From Flexivirga oryzae (GTDB taxonomy: Bacteria; Actinomycetota; Actinomycetes; Actinomycetales; Dermatophilaceae), in assembly GCF_014190805.1 (NCBI RefSeq), contig NZ_JACHVQ010000001.1:620001-684000 (forward strand): a stretch of 64,000 nt of DNA. Direction: 5' to 3'. The notes under the pieces are model-generated. The model was not told the DNA's origin. It did no database searches and saw only the letters and a list, made by a program, of their open reading frames with translations. The translations under genes were made by a program, and so were the position numbers. Every line of letters starts with the position of its first letter. Positions within the stretch are counted from its first letter, which is position 1. Shown in pieces: positions 17,280-25,284 of this stretch.

Positions 17280-18563
17280 GTGGCAACTCCGCAGAACTAC
17301 CTGGCCGTCATCAAGGTCGTCGGCATCGGCGGCGGCGGCGTGAACGCCATCAACCGGATGATCGAGGTCGGTCTGAAAGGCGTGGAGTTCATCGCCATCA
17401 ACACCGACGCCCAGGCCTTGTTGATGTGTGACGCTGACGTGAAGCTTGAGGTCGGCCGGGAGCTGACCCGCGGTCTCGGCGCCGGCGCGGACCCCGAGGT
17501 CGGCAAGAAGGCCGCCGAGGACCACGCCGAGGACATCGAGGAAGTGCTCAAGGGCGCCGACATGGTGTTCGTGACGGCCGGCGAGGGCGGCGGCACCGGC
17601 ACCGGCGGTGCTCCAGTGGTCGCCAAGATCGCCAAGAGCCTCGGCGCGCTGACGATCGGCGTCGTGACGCGTCCGTTCACCTTCGAGGGTCGCCGTCGCG
17701 CCAACCAGGCCGACCTCGGCATCAACGCGCTGCGCGAAGAGGTCGACACCCTCATCGTCATCCCGAACGACCGGCTGCTGTCGATCAGCGACCGCAACGT
17801 GTCCATGCTCGACGCCTTCCACAGCGCCGACCAGGTGCTGCTGTCCGGTGTCCAGGGCATCACCGACCTGATCACCACCCCGGGCCTGATCAACCTCGAC
17901 TTCGCCGACGTCAAGTCGGTCATGCAGGGTGCCGGGTCGGCGCTGATGGGCATCGGTTCCGCCCGCGGCGAGGACCGCGCGGTGCAGGCGGCCGAGTTCG
18001 CGATCTCCTCGCCCCTGCTCGAGGCCAGCATCGACGGCGCCCAGGGCGTCCTGTTGTCCGTGCAAGGTGGCAGCGATCTGGGTCTGTTCGAGATCAACGA
18101 GGCCGCCCGCCTGGTGCAGGAGGCCGCACACCCCGAGGCCAACATCATCTTCGGTGCCGTCATCGACGACGCCCTCGGCGACGAGGTGCGGGTCACCGTC
18201 ATCGCGGCCGGCTTCGAGGGCGGTGCCCCCAACAAGCGCACCGACGAGCGCGCGCTGGGTCAGATCCAGGGCGCCCCGACGCCGCGGCAGCAGCCGCCCG
18301 CCGCGGCGGCCGGTGCCGTGCCGCAGCAGGCCCAGCAGCAGTCGGCTCCCGCGCCGGGTCAGGGCGCTCCGCAGCCCGCACCCGGGGCCGCGCAGCAGCA
18401 AGCGCCGCAGCAGGGGCAGCCCGGCGGCGACGGCCAGCAGGCGGACGAGCAGCAGGCCCCGGCCAACCCGGGCGCCGTCCAGCAGACCGCGTCCAACCGC
18501 CCGCCGCGCGAGGTCAGCTTCGACGACGGCCAGGACCTCGACGTCCCCGATTTCCTGAAGTAG
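17280..18563 (+). CDS. ftsZ: cell division GTPase FtsZ
   Basis: The protein has 427 residues and a GTG start with AAAGG upstream. It has the tubulin-like GTPase motifs GIGGGGVNAINRM, the glycine loop GGGTGTGGAP near residue 105, and the T7 region NLDFADVKSVM. The globular domain ends near residue 320. A Gln/Ala/Pro-rich linker of about 90 residues follows, and then the C-terminal peptide LDVPDFLK that binds SepF and other partners. It forms the Z-ring. A long upstream region suggests a dedicated promoter. The absence of an ftsQ gene directly before it is unusual. Confidence 0.98.
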   Translation: MATPQNYLAVIKVVGIGGGGVNAINRMIEVGLKGVEFIAINTDAQALLMCDADVKLEVGRELTRGLGAGADPEVGKKAAEDHAEDIEEVLKGADMVFVTAGEGGGTGTGGAPVVAKIAKSLGALTIGVVTRPFTFEGRRRANQADLGINALREEVDTLIVIPNDRLLSISDRNVSMLDAFHSADQVLLSGVQGITDLITTPGLINLDFADVKSVMQGAGSALMGIGSARGEDRAVQAAEFAISSPLLEASIDGAQGVLLSVQGGSDLGLFEINEAARLVQEAAHPEANIIFGAVIDDALGDEVRVTVIAAGFEGGAPNKRTDERALGQIQGAPTPRQQPPAAAAGAVPQQAQQQSAPAPGQGAPQPAPGAAQQQAPQQGQPGGDGQQADEQQAPANPGAVQQTASNRPPREVSFDDGQDLDVPDFLK

Positions 18564-18578
18564 CCGCGACCGCCGGCG

Positions 18579-19316
18579 ATGTGGTGGTGGCGTGACAGCC
18601 TGACCGGCCCGGACGGTCGGCGGGTGGACGTGGGGTTCACCGACACCGGTGACGGCGTGAGCACCGGCCCGGTCGCGTCGCTGAACCTCGGCGGCGCGGT
18701 CGGTGACGACCCGGCGAACGTCGCGCGCAACCGCGCGGCGGTCGCCGCCTCGGTCGGGGTCGCCCCGGATGACCTGGTCTTCATGCACCAGACCCACAGC
18801 GACCGGGTGCTCGCCCTGGAGTCGGACGGCACCCGTGACCTCGACGGGGACGGCGTCGTGACGGCGCAGCCGGGCGTCGCTCTCGCGGTGCTCGTCGCCG
18901 ATTGCACCCCGGTGCTGCTCGCCGACCCCGCCGCCGGTGTCGTGGCCGCCGTGCACGCCGGCCGGCCCGGCATGATGGCCGGCATCGTCGACAACGCCCT
19001 GGATCGTATGACGAGCCTCGGCGCGACCGATCCCGTTGCCATCATTGGCCCTTCGGTGTGCGGGCGCTGTTACGAAGTGCCGTTCGAGCTGCGGGAGGAG
19101 GCCGCTGCCGTGACCCCGGAGAGCCGCACCGTCAGCTGGACCGGCACCCCGGCGATCGATGTCGCGGGCGGCGTGGTCGCCCAACTGCACGCGCGCGGCA
19201 TACCCACCACCTGGGTGCGCGGCTGCACCCGCGAGAACGACCGCCTCTTCTCCTACCGGCGCGACCACCGCACCGGCCGGTTCGCCGGCGTCATCGTCCA
19301 GCGGGCGGCCTCATGA
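18579..19316 (+). CDS. pgeF: YfiH/PgeF laccase-domain peptidoglycan editing factor
   Basis: The protein has 245 residues. Family motifs include FMHQTHSDRVL (metal-binding His), VLVADCTPVLLAD (Cys) and VHAGRPGMMAGIVDNAL. The last replaces the common HAGWRG with HAGRPG. IGPSVCGRCYEVP and YRRDHRTGRFA lie toward the C-terminus. PgeF in E. coli removes mis-incorporated L-Ser muropeptide precursors; the actinobacterial gene sits between ftsZ and yggS, as here. It starts 16 bp after ftsZ and overlaps yggS by ATGA. The start may be the ATG at 18579, with little RBS; coupling to ftsZ is likely. Confidence 0.9.
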   Translation: MWWWRDSLTGPDGRRVDVGFTDTGDGVSTGPVASLNLGGAVGDDPANVARNRAAVAASVGVAPDDLVFMHQTHSDRVLALESDGTRDLDGDGVVTAQPGVALAVLVADCTPVLLADPAAGVVAAVHAGRPGMMAGIVDNALDRMTSLGATDPVAIIGPSVCGRCYEVPFELREEAAAVTPESRTVSWTGTPAIDVAGGVVAQLHARGIPTTWVRGCTRENDRLFSYRRDHRTGRFAGVIVQRAAS

Positions 19317-20032
19317 CCGAGCTGTATGACGCGGGCCGGCGCGACGAGCTCGCCGCGAACCTCGCCACCGTGCACGACCGCATCGACCGCGCCTGCGCGG
19401 CCGCCGGCCGTGACCCCGGCGATGTGACGTTGATCGCAGTCACCAAGTTCTTCCCGGCCTCCGACGTGGAGCACCTGGCGGCGCTCGGGGTGCGCGACGT
19501 GGGGGAGAACCGCGACCAGGAGGCCGGCGCGAAGTTCGCCGACCTGCCCACGGACGTCCGCGAGCGGCTGACGGTGCACTTCATCGGGCAACTGCAGTCC
19601 AACAAGGCGGCACACGTGGTGCGCTACGCGGACGTCGTGCAGTCGGTCGACCGGCCCAAGATCGCGGCCGCCCTGGACCGGGCCGCCGCCGGCGCGGAAC
19701 GCACCCTCGACGTGCTCGTCCAGATCGACCTGTCCGACGCCACGGGACGCGGTGGCATCGCCCCGGAGGCAGCCCGGGCGCTGGCCGCACAGATCGCCGA
19801 CAGCGCCACGCTGCGGCTGCGCGGGGTGATGGCGGTGGCGCCGTTGAACGCGGACCCGGCCCCGGCGTTCGAACGGCTGGCAGAGCTCGCGGGCGCCATA
19901 CGAGCCGACCACCCGCAGGCCGACTGGGTCTCCGCCGGAATGAGCGGCGACCTGGAGCAAGCGGTCGCCGCGGGCGCGACACACCTGCGTGTCGGCAGCG
20001 CAATCCTCGGATATCGGCCGGGCCCCCGGTAG
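19313..20032 (+). CDS. YggS/PLPBP family pyridoxal-phosphate homeostasis protein
   Basis: The protein has 239 residues. It shows the PLP-lysine motif LIAVTKFFPASDVEHL, DVGENRDQEAGAKF (usual form GENRVQE), VHFIGQLQSNKAAHVV and the C-terminal WVSAGMSGDLEQAVAAGATHLRVGSAILG. These proteins bind PLP and maintain B6 and amino-acid balance; no catalytic reaction is known. The gene overlaps pgeF by ATGA and precedes sepF, the conserved actinobacterial order. Confidence 0.94.
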   Translation: MTELYDAGRRDELAANLATVHDRIDRACAAAGRDPGDVTLIAVTKFFPASDVEHLAALGVRDVGENRDQEAGAKFADLPTDVRERLTVHFIGQLQSNKAAHVVRYADVVQSVDRPKIAAALDRAAAGAERTLDVLVQIDLSDATGRGGIAPEAARALAAQIADSATLRLRGVMAVAPLNADPAPAFERLAELAGAIRADHPQADWVSAGMSGDLEQAVAAGATHLRVGSAILGYRPGPR

Positions 20033-20100
20033 CGTCGTTCGCGACCGACCGACCGACCTCGGGACTGCCTGATCCCTGAGGTGAGAAGGAGTGCAATTCA

Positions 20101-20606
20101 TGGCTGGGAAGCTGCGCGCCACAATGGAATACCTCGGTTTGGCCGAGGCCGACCCGCACTACCGTGACGACGACTACGCCGGTGAGTGGACCGAGGACCA
20201 GTACGACGAGGCGCAGGACAGCGGCTACCCCGTCGAGGAGCAGCCGCATCGTGAGCCGGCGCCCGTCACGCACCTGCACACCTCGCCGGCTGTCCCGGCA
20301 CCGCACCAGGAGGCCGGCGAGATGAGCCGCATCAACACGATCCACCCCCGCACCTACAACGAGGCCAAGGAGATCGGCGAGAGCTTCCGCAGCGGCGTGC
20401 CGGTCATCATGAACCTCTCCGACATGGACGACACCGACGCCAAGCGGCTGGTCGACTTCGCCGCCGGGCTGGTGTTCGGCCTGCACGGCACCATCGAGCG
20501 CGTCACCAGCAAGGTGTTCCTGCTGTCGCCGCACGGCATCGAGGTCGCGACCAGCGGCCCGGAGGCCGGGCGCCCCTCCGGTCGGGGCCTGTTCAACCAG
20601 AGCTGA
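20101..20606 (+). CDS. sepF: SepF, FtsZ membrane anchor
   Basis: The protein has 168 residues. The start ATG at 20101 follows AGAAGGAG at 20084-20091; a GTG at 20091 is in frame but overlaps this RBS. The N-terminal amphipathic segment MAGKLRATMEYLGLAEA is the membrane-targeting helix. A variable acidic linker follows, and then the SepF core (HPRTYNEAKEIGESFRSGVP, VIMNLSDMDDTDAKRLVDF, FAAGLVFGLHGTIERV). Actinobacteria lack FtsA, and SepF tethers FtsZ to the membrane through the FtsZ C-terminal peptide. Confidence 0.96.
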
Positions 20607-20681
20607 GCGCACACACCCTGACGGCACGCGGCCGGCGGGCTGGTGGTCGGTTCCGGCCCGCCGATGTCGCAGAATGGAAGC

Positions 20682-20960
20682 ATGTCAGTCGTCCTCGCAG
20701 TGGTGTCACTGCTGCTCTACGTCTTTTTCATCCTGCTGCTCGGGCGACTCGTGCTGGACTGGGTGCAGGTGTTCGCCCGCAGCTGGCGCCCGCGGGGACC
20801 GGTGCTGGTGGTCGCGGAGACGATCTACACCACCACGGATCCGCCGCTGAAGGCGTTGCGTCGGGTGGTGCCGCCGCTGCGGCTGGGGCAGGTGAGCCTC
20901 GACCTGGCGTTCCTCATCCTGATCGTGGCTGTCTCTTTGCTGCTCGGTATCCTACAGTGA
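20682..20960 (+). CDS. YggT family membrane protein
   Basis: The protein has 92 residues from the ATG at 20682 with GGAAG just upstream. The frame is open 39 bp further upstream, but homology begins at the hydrophobic SVVLAVVSLLLYVFFILLLG. Two transmembrane segments flank a short loop with the YggT motif DPPLKALRRVVPPLRLGQVSLDLAF. It is a conserved small membrane protein between sepF and divIVA in actinobacteria, with no defined biochemical function. Confidence 0.9.
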   Translation: MSVVLAVVSLLLYVFFILLLGRLVLDWVQVFARSWRPRGPVLVVAETIYTTTDPPLKALRRVVPPLRLGQVSLDLAFLILIVAVSLLLGILQ

Positions 20961-21049
20961 GCACGCGAAATTTATCCGATTGATAGCAGCGGGTGCTTGC
21001 GCGCGTGACAGCGTGCGGACCCCTGCCAACTTCTTACCGAGGTGAACAG

Positions 21050-22153
21050 ATGGCGTTGACGCCAGAAGACGTGGTGAAGAAGGAGTTCACCAAGCCGAAG
21101 GGCTTCGGTCGTAGCGGTTACGACGAGATCCAGGTGGATGACTTCCTCGACGAGATCGTGGTCGAGCTGCGCCGGCTGAACGCCGAGAACGAAGACCTGA
21201 CCGGCAAGCTCGAGGATTGCCGGCGTTCGAAGGGTGTTCCCGGTCGTAGCGAAGCCGACACGGAGAAGGCGGCCGGCGCGCCGTCCGCCGCTGCGGCGGT
21301 GCCTGCACTGACGCCGGTCAACGGCGACGATGCGGACAAGACGCAGGCCGTTCCCAGCATGAAGGACGTGGAGGCCGCCAAGGCTGCCAAGACCGAGCTG
21401 GAGCGGACCCAGGGCGAGCTGAAGACCGCGCAGGGTCAGCTGAAGTCCACCCAGGACCAGCTGAAGACCGCGCAGGAGCAGTTGACGCGCACCAAGGCCG
21501 AGTTGGACCAGGCCCAGACGGCTCTCGCGGCGGCGAAGAAGGAGCAGCCCACGGCCGCTCCGGCCAGCCCCAACGGGACTCCGGTGGACCAGAACACCAA
21601 GACGGCCGGCCAGCCCAACGACGTGGCCGCGGTCGCGTCGACCGAGGGCGCCGCCGGTGTCATCGCGTTGGCGCAGCGGGTGCACGACGAGCACGTCCGC
21701 GAGGGTGAGACCAAGCGCGACAAGCTGATCAGTGAGGCGCAGGCGCACCACGAGAAGGTCATCCGCGAGGCCAACGCCAAGCGGGACGAGCTGGTCGGGT
21801 CCGCCCACCTGAAGCACGACGAGCTGATCAGCGCGGCGCAGAGCCGGCACGACGAGCTCATCTCCACGGCGCAGAGCCGGCACGACGAGCTGCTGTCGAC
21901 CGGGCAGAGCAAGCACGACGAGCTGGTCCGCACCGGCACCGAGAAGTCGGAGAAGATGGTGCGCGAGGCCGAGGAGCGCAAGAACACGATCCTGGGCGAG
22001 CTGAACACCGAGCGGGAGAAGGTCAGCGGTCACATCGAACAGCTGCGGTCCTTCGAGGGTGACTACCGCACCAAGTTGCGCGGTTACATCGAGGATCACC
22101 TGACCCGGTTGGACCAGACGGCGACCGACGACAAGCCGAACCCCAAGGAATGA
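21050..22153 (+). CDS. wag31: DivIVA/Wag31 polar growth scaffold with eight hendecad repeats
   Basis: The protein has 367 residues from the ATG at 21050 (GAGGTGAAC upstream). The N-terminal DivIVA domain is clear (TPEDVVKKEFTKPKGF, then YDEIQVDDFLDEIVVEL). A low-complexity Ala/Lys/Gln stretch follows (about residues 65-190). Residues 222-309 are eight consecutive 11-residue units with consensus KHDELISTAQS. A final helix carries EQLRSFEGDYRTKLRGYIEDHL, the conserved Wag31 C-terminal motif. Wag31 binds curved membrane at poles and septum and organises elongation. Hendecad periodicity predicts a long, nearly straight right-handed coiled coil or a membrane-lying helix; this is inference. Confidence 0.96.
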   Translation: MALTPEDVVKKEFTKPKGFGRSGYDEIQVDDFLDEIVVELRRLNAENEDLTGKLEDCRRSKGVPGRSEADTEKAAGAPSAAAAVPALTPVNGDDADKTQAVPSMKDVEAAKAAKTELERTQGELKTAQGQLKSTQDQLKTAQEQLTRTKAELDQAQTALAAAKKEQPTAAPASPNGTPVDQNTKTAGQPNDVAAVASTEGAAGVIALAQRVHDEHVREGETKRDKLISEAQAHHEKVIREANAKRDELVGSAHLKHDELISAAQSRHDELISTAQSRHDELLSTGQSKHDELVRTGTEKSEKMVREAEERKNTILGELNTEREKVSGHIEQLRSFEGDYRTKLRGYIEDHLTRLDQTATDDKPNPKE

Positions 22154-22289
22154 CCACGGGCTGACACGCCCAGTCAATAAGCCGCCGGGTGGGGGCGCCG
22201 ATCCGTTATGGTGAGGCGCTCCTGCCCGGCGGTTTCGGTCGTCGGGCACGTGTCGTCATACCCGTCGACCGGCGCCGTCGGAATTGTCG

Positions 22290-22318
22290 TTGTATGTCGA
22301 CAGCGAGTCGCTTATCCT
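22290..22318 (+). promoter_or_regulatory. candidate sigma-70-type promoter for the DksA-like gene
   Basis: TTGTAT at 22290-22295 and TATCCT at 22313-22318 have exactly 17 bp between them, about 75 bp before the ATG at 22394. The remainder of 22154-22393 has no gene. Confidence 0.55.
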
Positions 22319-22393
22319 GCCCGCAGCCACATCGGGGGCAGTCAGTCCGGGTGCACACCAGGCGCTCGGACCGCTGCGAGAGGAAGGGATCCG

Positions 22394-23446
22394 ATGCCAG
22401 CCAAGAAGACGGTCACCGGCACCTCCAAGCCGGGACGCTCCCGCGTGACCACGGCCCTGCGGAAAGCTACCGGGGTGGTGGCCAGGGCGACCGGACGTGG
22501 CTCGACATCCGCCGGCAACGGCAGCGCGACGAAGAAGACCGCCGCGAAGACGGCTGCCAAGAAGGCGACCGCTAAGAAGGCGACGGAGACGCCGGCCGGC
22601 ACCCGCGCGGCCACGTCCAAGGCCCCTGCGAAGAAGACCACGGTGAAGAAGGCGGCGGCCGAGAAGACCTCCGCCGCGAAGAAGACGGCCGCCAAGAAGG
22701 CCTCCGCGGCCAAGGCAGCCACCACCAAGGCGGCGGCGAAGAAGACCACGGCGAAGAAGACCACCCCCGCCAAGAGCACCGCCCGGAAGACGACCGCCGC
22801 GAAGAAGACCAGCGCCGCGAAGGCCACGCCGGCCAAGAAGACCCCGGCGAAGAAGGCGACCAAGGCCCCGGCGAAGAAGACCGCGGCCACGAAGGCCCCC
22901 GCCGCCAAGGCGACGAAGGCTCCTGCGAAGAAGACCACCGCCGCGACCACGAAGGCCGCGGCCGAACCGACGACTGCGAAGAAGGCTGTGGCGAAGAAGA
23001 CGGCAGCGCCGGCTGCTCCGGCGAAGAAGGCTCCCGCGAAGAAGGCGACCGTCGGCAAACTCCGGGTGCGGGACGACGAATCCCCTTGGACCGCGAAAGA
23101 ACTCGCGGCCGTGCGGGCCGAACTCGAGGGTGACGTGGAGCGGCTCACCCACGAACTGAGCGGGTTCGAGGACGACATCGCCGGACTGATCAAGGACAGC
23201 GGCGACGGGGCCGGCGACGACCAGGCCGACACCGGCGCCAAGACCTTCGAGCGCGAGCACGAGGCGTCCCTCGCGCAGAACTCCCGGGATCTGCTGGAAC
23301 AATCGGTGCATGCGCTTCAACGCATTGACGACGGCACCTACGGAGTTTGTGAGAACTGTGGCAACGCGATCGGCAAACTCCGGCTGCAGGCATTCCCGCG
23401 GGCGACGCTGTGCCTGAACTGCAAGGCTCAGCAGGAGCGGCGCTGA
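22394..23446 (+). CDS. DksA/TraR zinc-finger protein with histone-H1-like tail
   Basis: The protein has 350 residues from the ATG at 22394, with GAGAGGAAGGG upstream. About 215 residues of the N-terminal half are Lys/Ala/Thr/Pro repeats of the AAKK, KKTA and PAKK type, like histone H1 and the tail of actinobacterial HupB. The C-terminal third has a helical segment (WTAKELAAVRAELEGDVERL) and the DksA/TraR zinc finger with CENCG and CLNCK pairs. The compact C-terminal family acts on RNA polymerase in other bacteria; the tail should bind DNA or RNA nonspecifically. The gene precedes lspA and rluD and overlaps lspA. The function of the fusion is inferred. Confidence 0.9.
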   Translation: MPAKKTVTGTSKPGRSRVTTALRKATGVVARATGRGSTSAGNGSATKKTAAKTAAKKATAKKATETPAGTRAATSKAPAKKTTVKKAAAEKTSAAKKTAAKKASAAKAATTKAAAKKTTAKKTTPAKSTARKTTAAKKTSAAKATPAKKTPAKKATKAPAKKTAATKAPAAKATKAPAKKTTAATTKAAAEPTTAKKAVAKKTAAPAAPAKKAPAKKATVGKLRVRDDESPWTAKELAAVRAELEGDVERLTHELSGFEDDIAGLIKDSGDGAGDDQADTGAKTFEREHEASLAQNSRDLLEQSVHALQRIDDGTYGVCENCGNAIGKLRLQAFPRATLCLNCKAQQERR

Positions 23447-24036
23447 CCCCCGAGGACCCGGTCGACCAGCAGCCCCCGACACCGCAGCAGAAGCGCCCCT
23501 CGGGCCCGCTGATCGCACTGCTGGTCGGCGTCGCGGTCGTCGCCTACGCCCTCGACCAGAGCACCAAGGCGTGGGCGTCGTCCGCCCTGGATCCGCTGCG
23601 GCCCAAGCAGGTCGTCGGTTCGCTGCTGCAACTGCACCTGACCAACAACCCCGGCGCGGCGTTCTCGATCGCCACCAACGCGACGTGGCTGCTGACGATC
23701 ATCGCCGCAGCGGTGATCGTCGCGACGATCTTCTTCGCACGGCGGCTGCGCAGCAGGCCCTGGGCGTGTGCGCTCGGGCTGCTGATCGGCGGCGCCCTGG
23801 GCAACCTGACCGACCGCTTCGTGCGTGACCCGGGTGGTGGCCGCGGACACGTGGTCGACTTCCTGGAGTTGCCGCACTGGCCGATCTTCAACGTCGCCGA
23901 CTGCTGCGTGGTCACGGCCGCGTGCCTGATCGCGCTGCTGGCGTTCCTCGGCATCGGCATCGACGGGCGCCGGATGGGCCGGGACGACGACGGTGGGCAG
24001 CCGGACGGCGCCGCGGAGACGGACGACCGTGGCTGA
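23410..24036 (+). CDS. lspA: lipoprotein signal peptidase (SPase II)
   Basis: The frame gives 208 residues from the GTG at 23410, which lies inside the preceding gene by 37 bp and has no good RBS. A CTG at 23443 has CAGGAG at a better distance and could be the real, unusual start. Four membrane segments are present, with the lspA motifs LTNNPGAAFSIA, GGALGNLTDRFVRDPG (first catalytic Asp) and FNVADCCVV (second catalytic Asp). It cleaves lipoprotein signal peptides; this window encodes several lipoproteins. It overlaps rluD by 8 bp. Confidence 0.94.
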   Translation: MPELQGSAGAALTPEDPVDQQPPTPQQKRPSGPLIALLVGVAVVAYALDQSTKAWASSALDPLRPKQVVGSLLQLHLTNNPGAAFSIATNATWLLTIIAAAVIVATIFFARRLRSRPWACALGLLIGGALGNLTDRFVRDPGGGRGHVVDFLELPHWPIFNVADCCVVTAACLIALLAFLGIGIDGRRMGRDDDGGQPDGAAETDDRG

Positions 24037-24961
24037 GGTCAAGGCTCTCGGCATACCGGACGGTCTGGAGGGTGAGCGGGTCGACAGTGCCATCGCGCGG
24101 CTGCTCGGCTTCTCCCGCACCCAGGCGGCTCAACTGGCCGCCGACGGCGAGGTGACCGTCGACGGCAAGGTGGTCGGCAAGTCCGAGCGGGTGAGCGCCG
24201 GGCAGTGGCTCGAGGTGCAGATGCCCGACCGGGTCGGGCCGCGCGTCGCCGAGGTGAAACCGCAACTCGTCGAGGGCCTGCGGATCGTGTATGACGACAC
24301 CGAGATCGTCGTGGTCGACAAGCCCGCCGGGGTCGCCGCCCACCCGAGCGTCGGCTGGGACGGCCCCGACGTGGTCAGCGGGCTCGCGGCCGCGGGTTAC
24401 CGCATCTCCACCTCCGGCGCCGCCGAACGGCAGGGCATCGTGCAGCGGCTCGACGTCGGCACCAGCGGCCTGATGGTCGTCGCCAAGAGCGAACGCGCCT
24501 ACACGGTGCTCAAGCAGGCGTTCCGGGACCGGGTGGTCGACAAGACCTACCACGCGCTGGTGCAGGGCCTGCCGGACCCCGTCGTCGGCACCATCGAGGC
24601 GCCGATCGGACGGCATCCGGGGCACGACTACAAGTTCGCGGTCATGCAGTCCGGGCGGCACAGCGTGACCCACTACGAGCTGCTCGAGGCGTTCCGGTCG
24701 ATGAGCCTGCTGACCGTGCACCTGGAGACCGGCCGCACCCACCAGATCCGGGTGCACTTCGCGGCGTTGCACCACCCGCTGGTGGGTGACCCGCTCTACG
24801 GCTCCGACCCGACCGTCGCCAAGCGGCTCGGGCTGGCGCGGCAGTGGTTGCACGCGAAGGCGCTCGGCTTCACGCACCCCGGGTCGGGCGAGTGGGTGAC
24901 CTTCGAGAGCCCGTACCCCGCCGACCTCGCGCGGGCACTGGAGATCGCCCGGGAGGGCTGA
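24029..24961 (+). CDS. rluD: RluA/RluD family 23S rRNA pseudouridine synthase
   Basis: The protein has 310 residues from the GTG at 24029, inside the end of lspA. An S4-like RNA-binding domain (RVDSAIARLLGFSRTQAAQL) is followed by the pseudouridine synthase domain. The catalytic Asp is in QRLDVGTSGLMVVAKS, and GRTHQIRVHFAALHHPLVGD lies toward the end. It isomerises uridines in large-subunit rRNA. The exact target positions cannot be read from sequence. The lspA-rluD order is common across bacteria. A 52-bp tandem repeat array follows its stop. Confidence 0.93.
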   Translation: MAEVKALGIPDGLEGERVDSAIARLLGFSRTQAAQLAADGEVTVDGKVVGKSERVSAGQWLEVQMPDRVGPRVAEVKPQLVEGLRIVYDDTEIVVVDKPAGVAAHPSVGWDGPDVVSGLAAAGYRISTSGAAERQGIVQRLDVGTSGLMVVAKSERAYTVLKQAFRDRVVDKTYHALVQGLPDPVVGTIEAPIGRHPGHDYKFAVMQSGRHSVTHYELLEAFRSMSLLTVHLETGRTHQIRVHFAALHHPLVGDPLYGSDPTVAKRLGLARQWLHAKALGFTHPGSGEWVTFESPYPADLARALEIAREG

Positions 24962-24988
24962 GCGGGCGCTCTGCGGCGAGCGGCTCGC

Positions 24989-25183
24989 GGCGTCCCGAAG
25001 TGCCGACGGTCGGTGGTTGGGGACGGGTTTGGGGCGATGCGGCGTCCCGAAGTGCCGACGGTCGGTGGTTGGGGACGGGTTTGGGGCGATGCGGCGTCCC
25101 GAAGTGCCGACGGTCGGTGGTTGGGGACGGGTTTGGCGCGCGAAGGCGTCCCGAAGTGCCGACGGTCGGTGGTTGGGGACGGG
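24989..25183. repeat. four tandem copies of a 52-bp unit (rluD-dnaE gap)
   Basis: Copies start at 24989, 25041, 25093 and 25145, an exact 52-bp period. The fourth is cut after about 39 bp. Each starts GGCGTCCCGAAGTGCCGACG and contains the palindrome CCGACGGTCGG plus CGTCCC/GGGACG arms, so each copy can fold. They fill most of 24962-25284. Near-identity suggests recent expansion. Confidence 0.9.
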
Positions 25184-25284
25184 CCGGGTATGACGAAAGG
25201 CGCCCCGCCATACCACCAGCCTCATTCGTCACATCCGCGCGTGCCCTGCACGGGCTGTCCGACCCCGGTCCTAGACTCGTCGCG

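Noticed and set aside
22550..23050. Possible assembly artefact in the Lys/Ala-rich part of the DksA-like gene
   Set aside because: The frame stays open with varied codons and leads directly into an intact zinc finger, so it reads as genuine low-complexity coding sequence.
24989..25183. 52-bp repeats as a CRISPR array
   Set aside because: Copies are contiguous with no unique spacers between them, and no cas gene is near.
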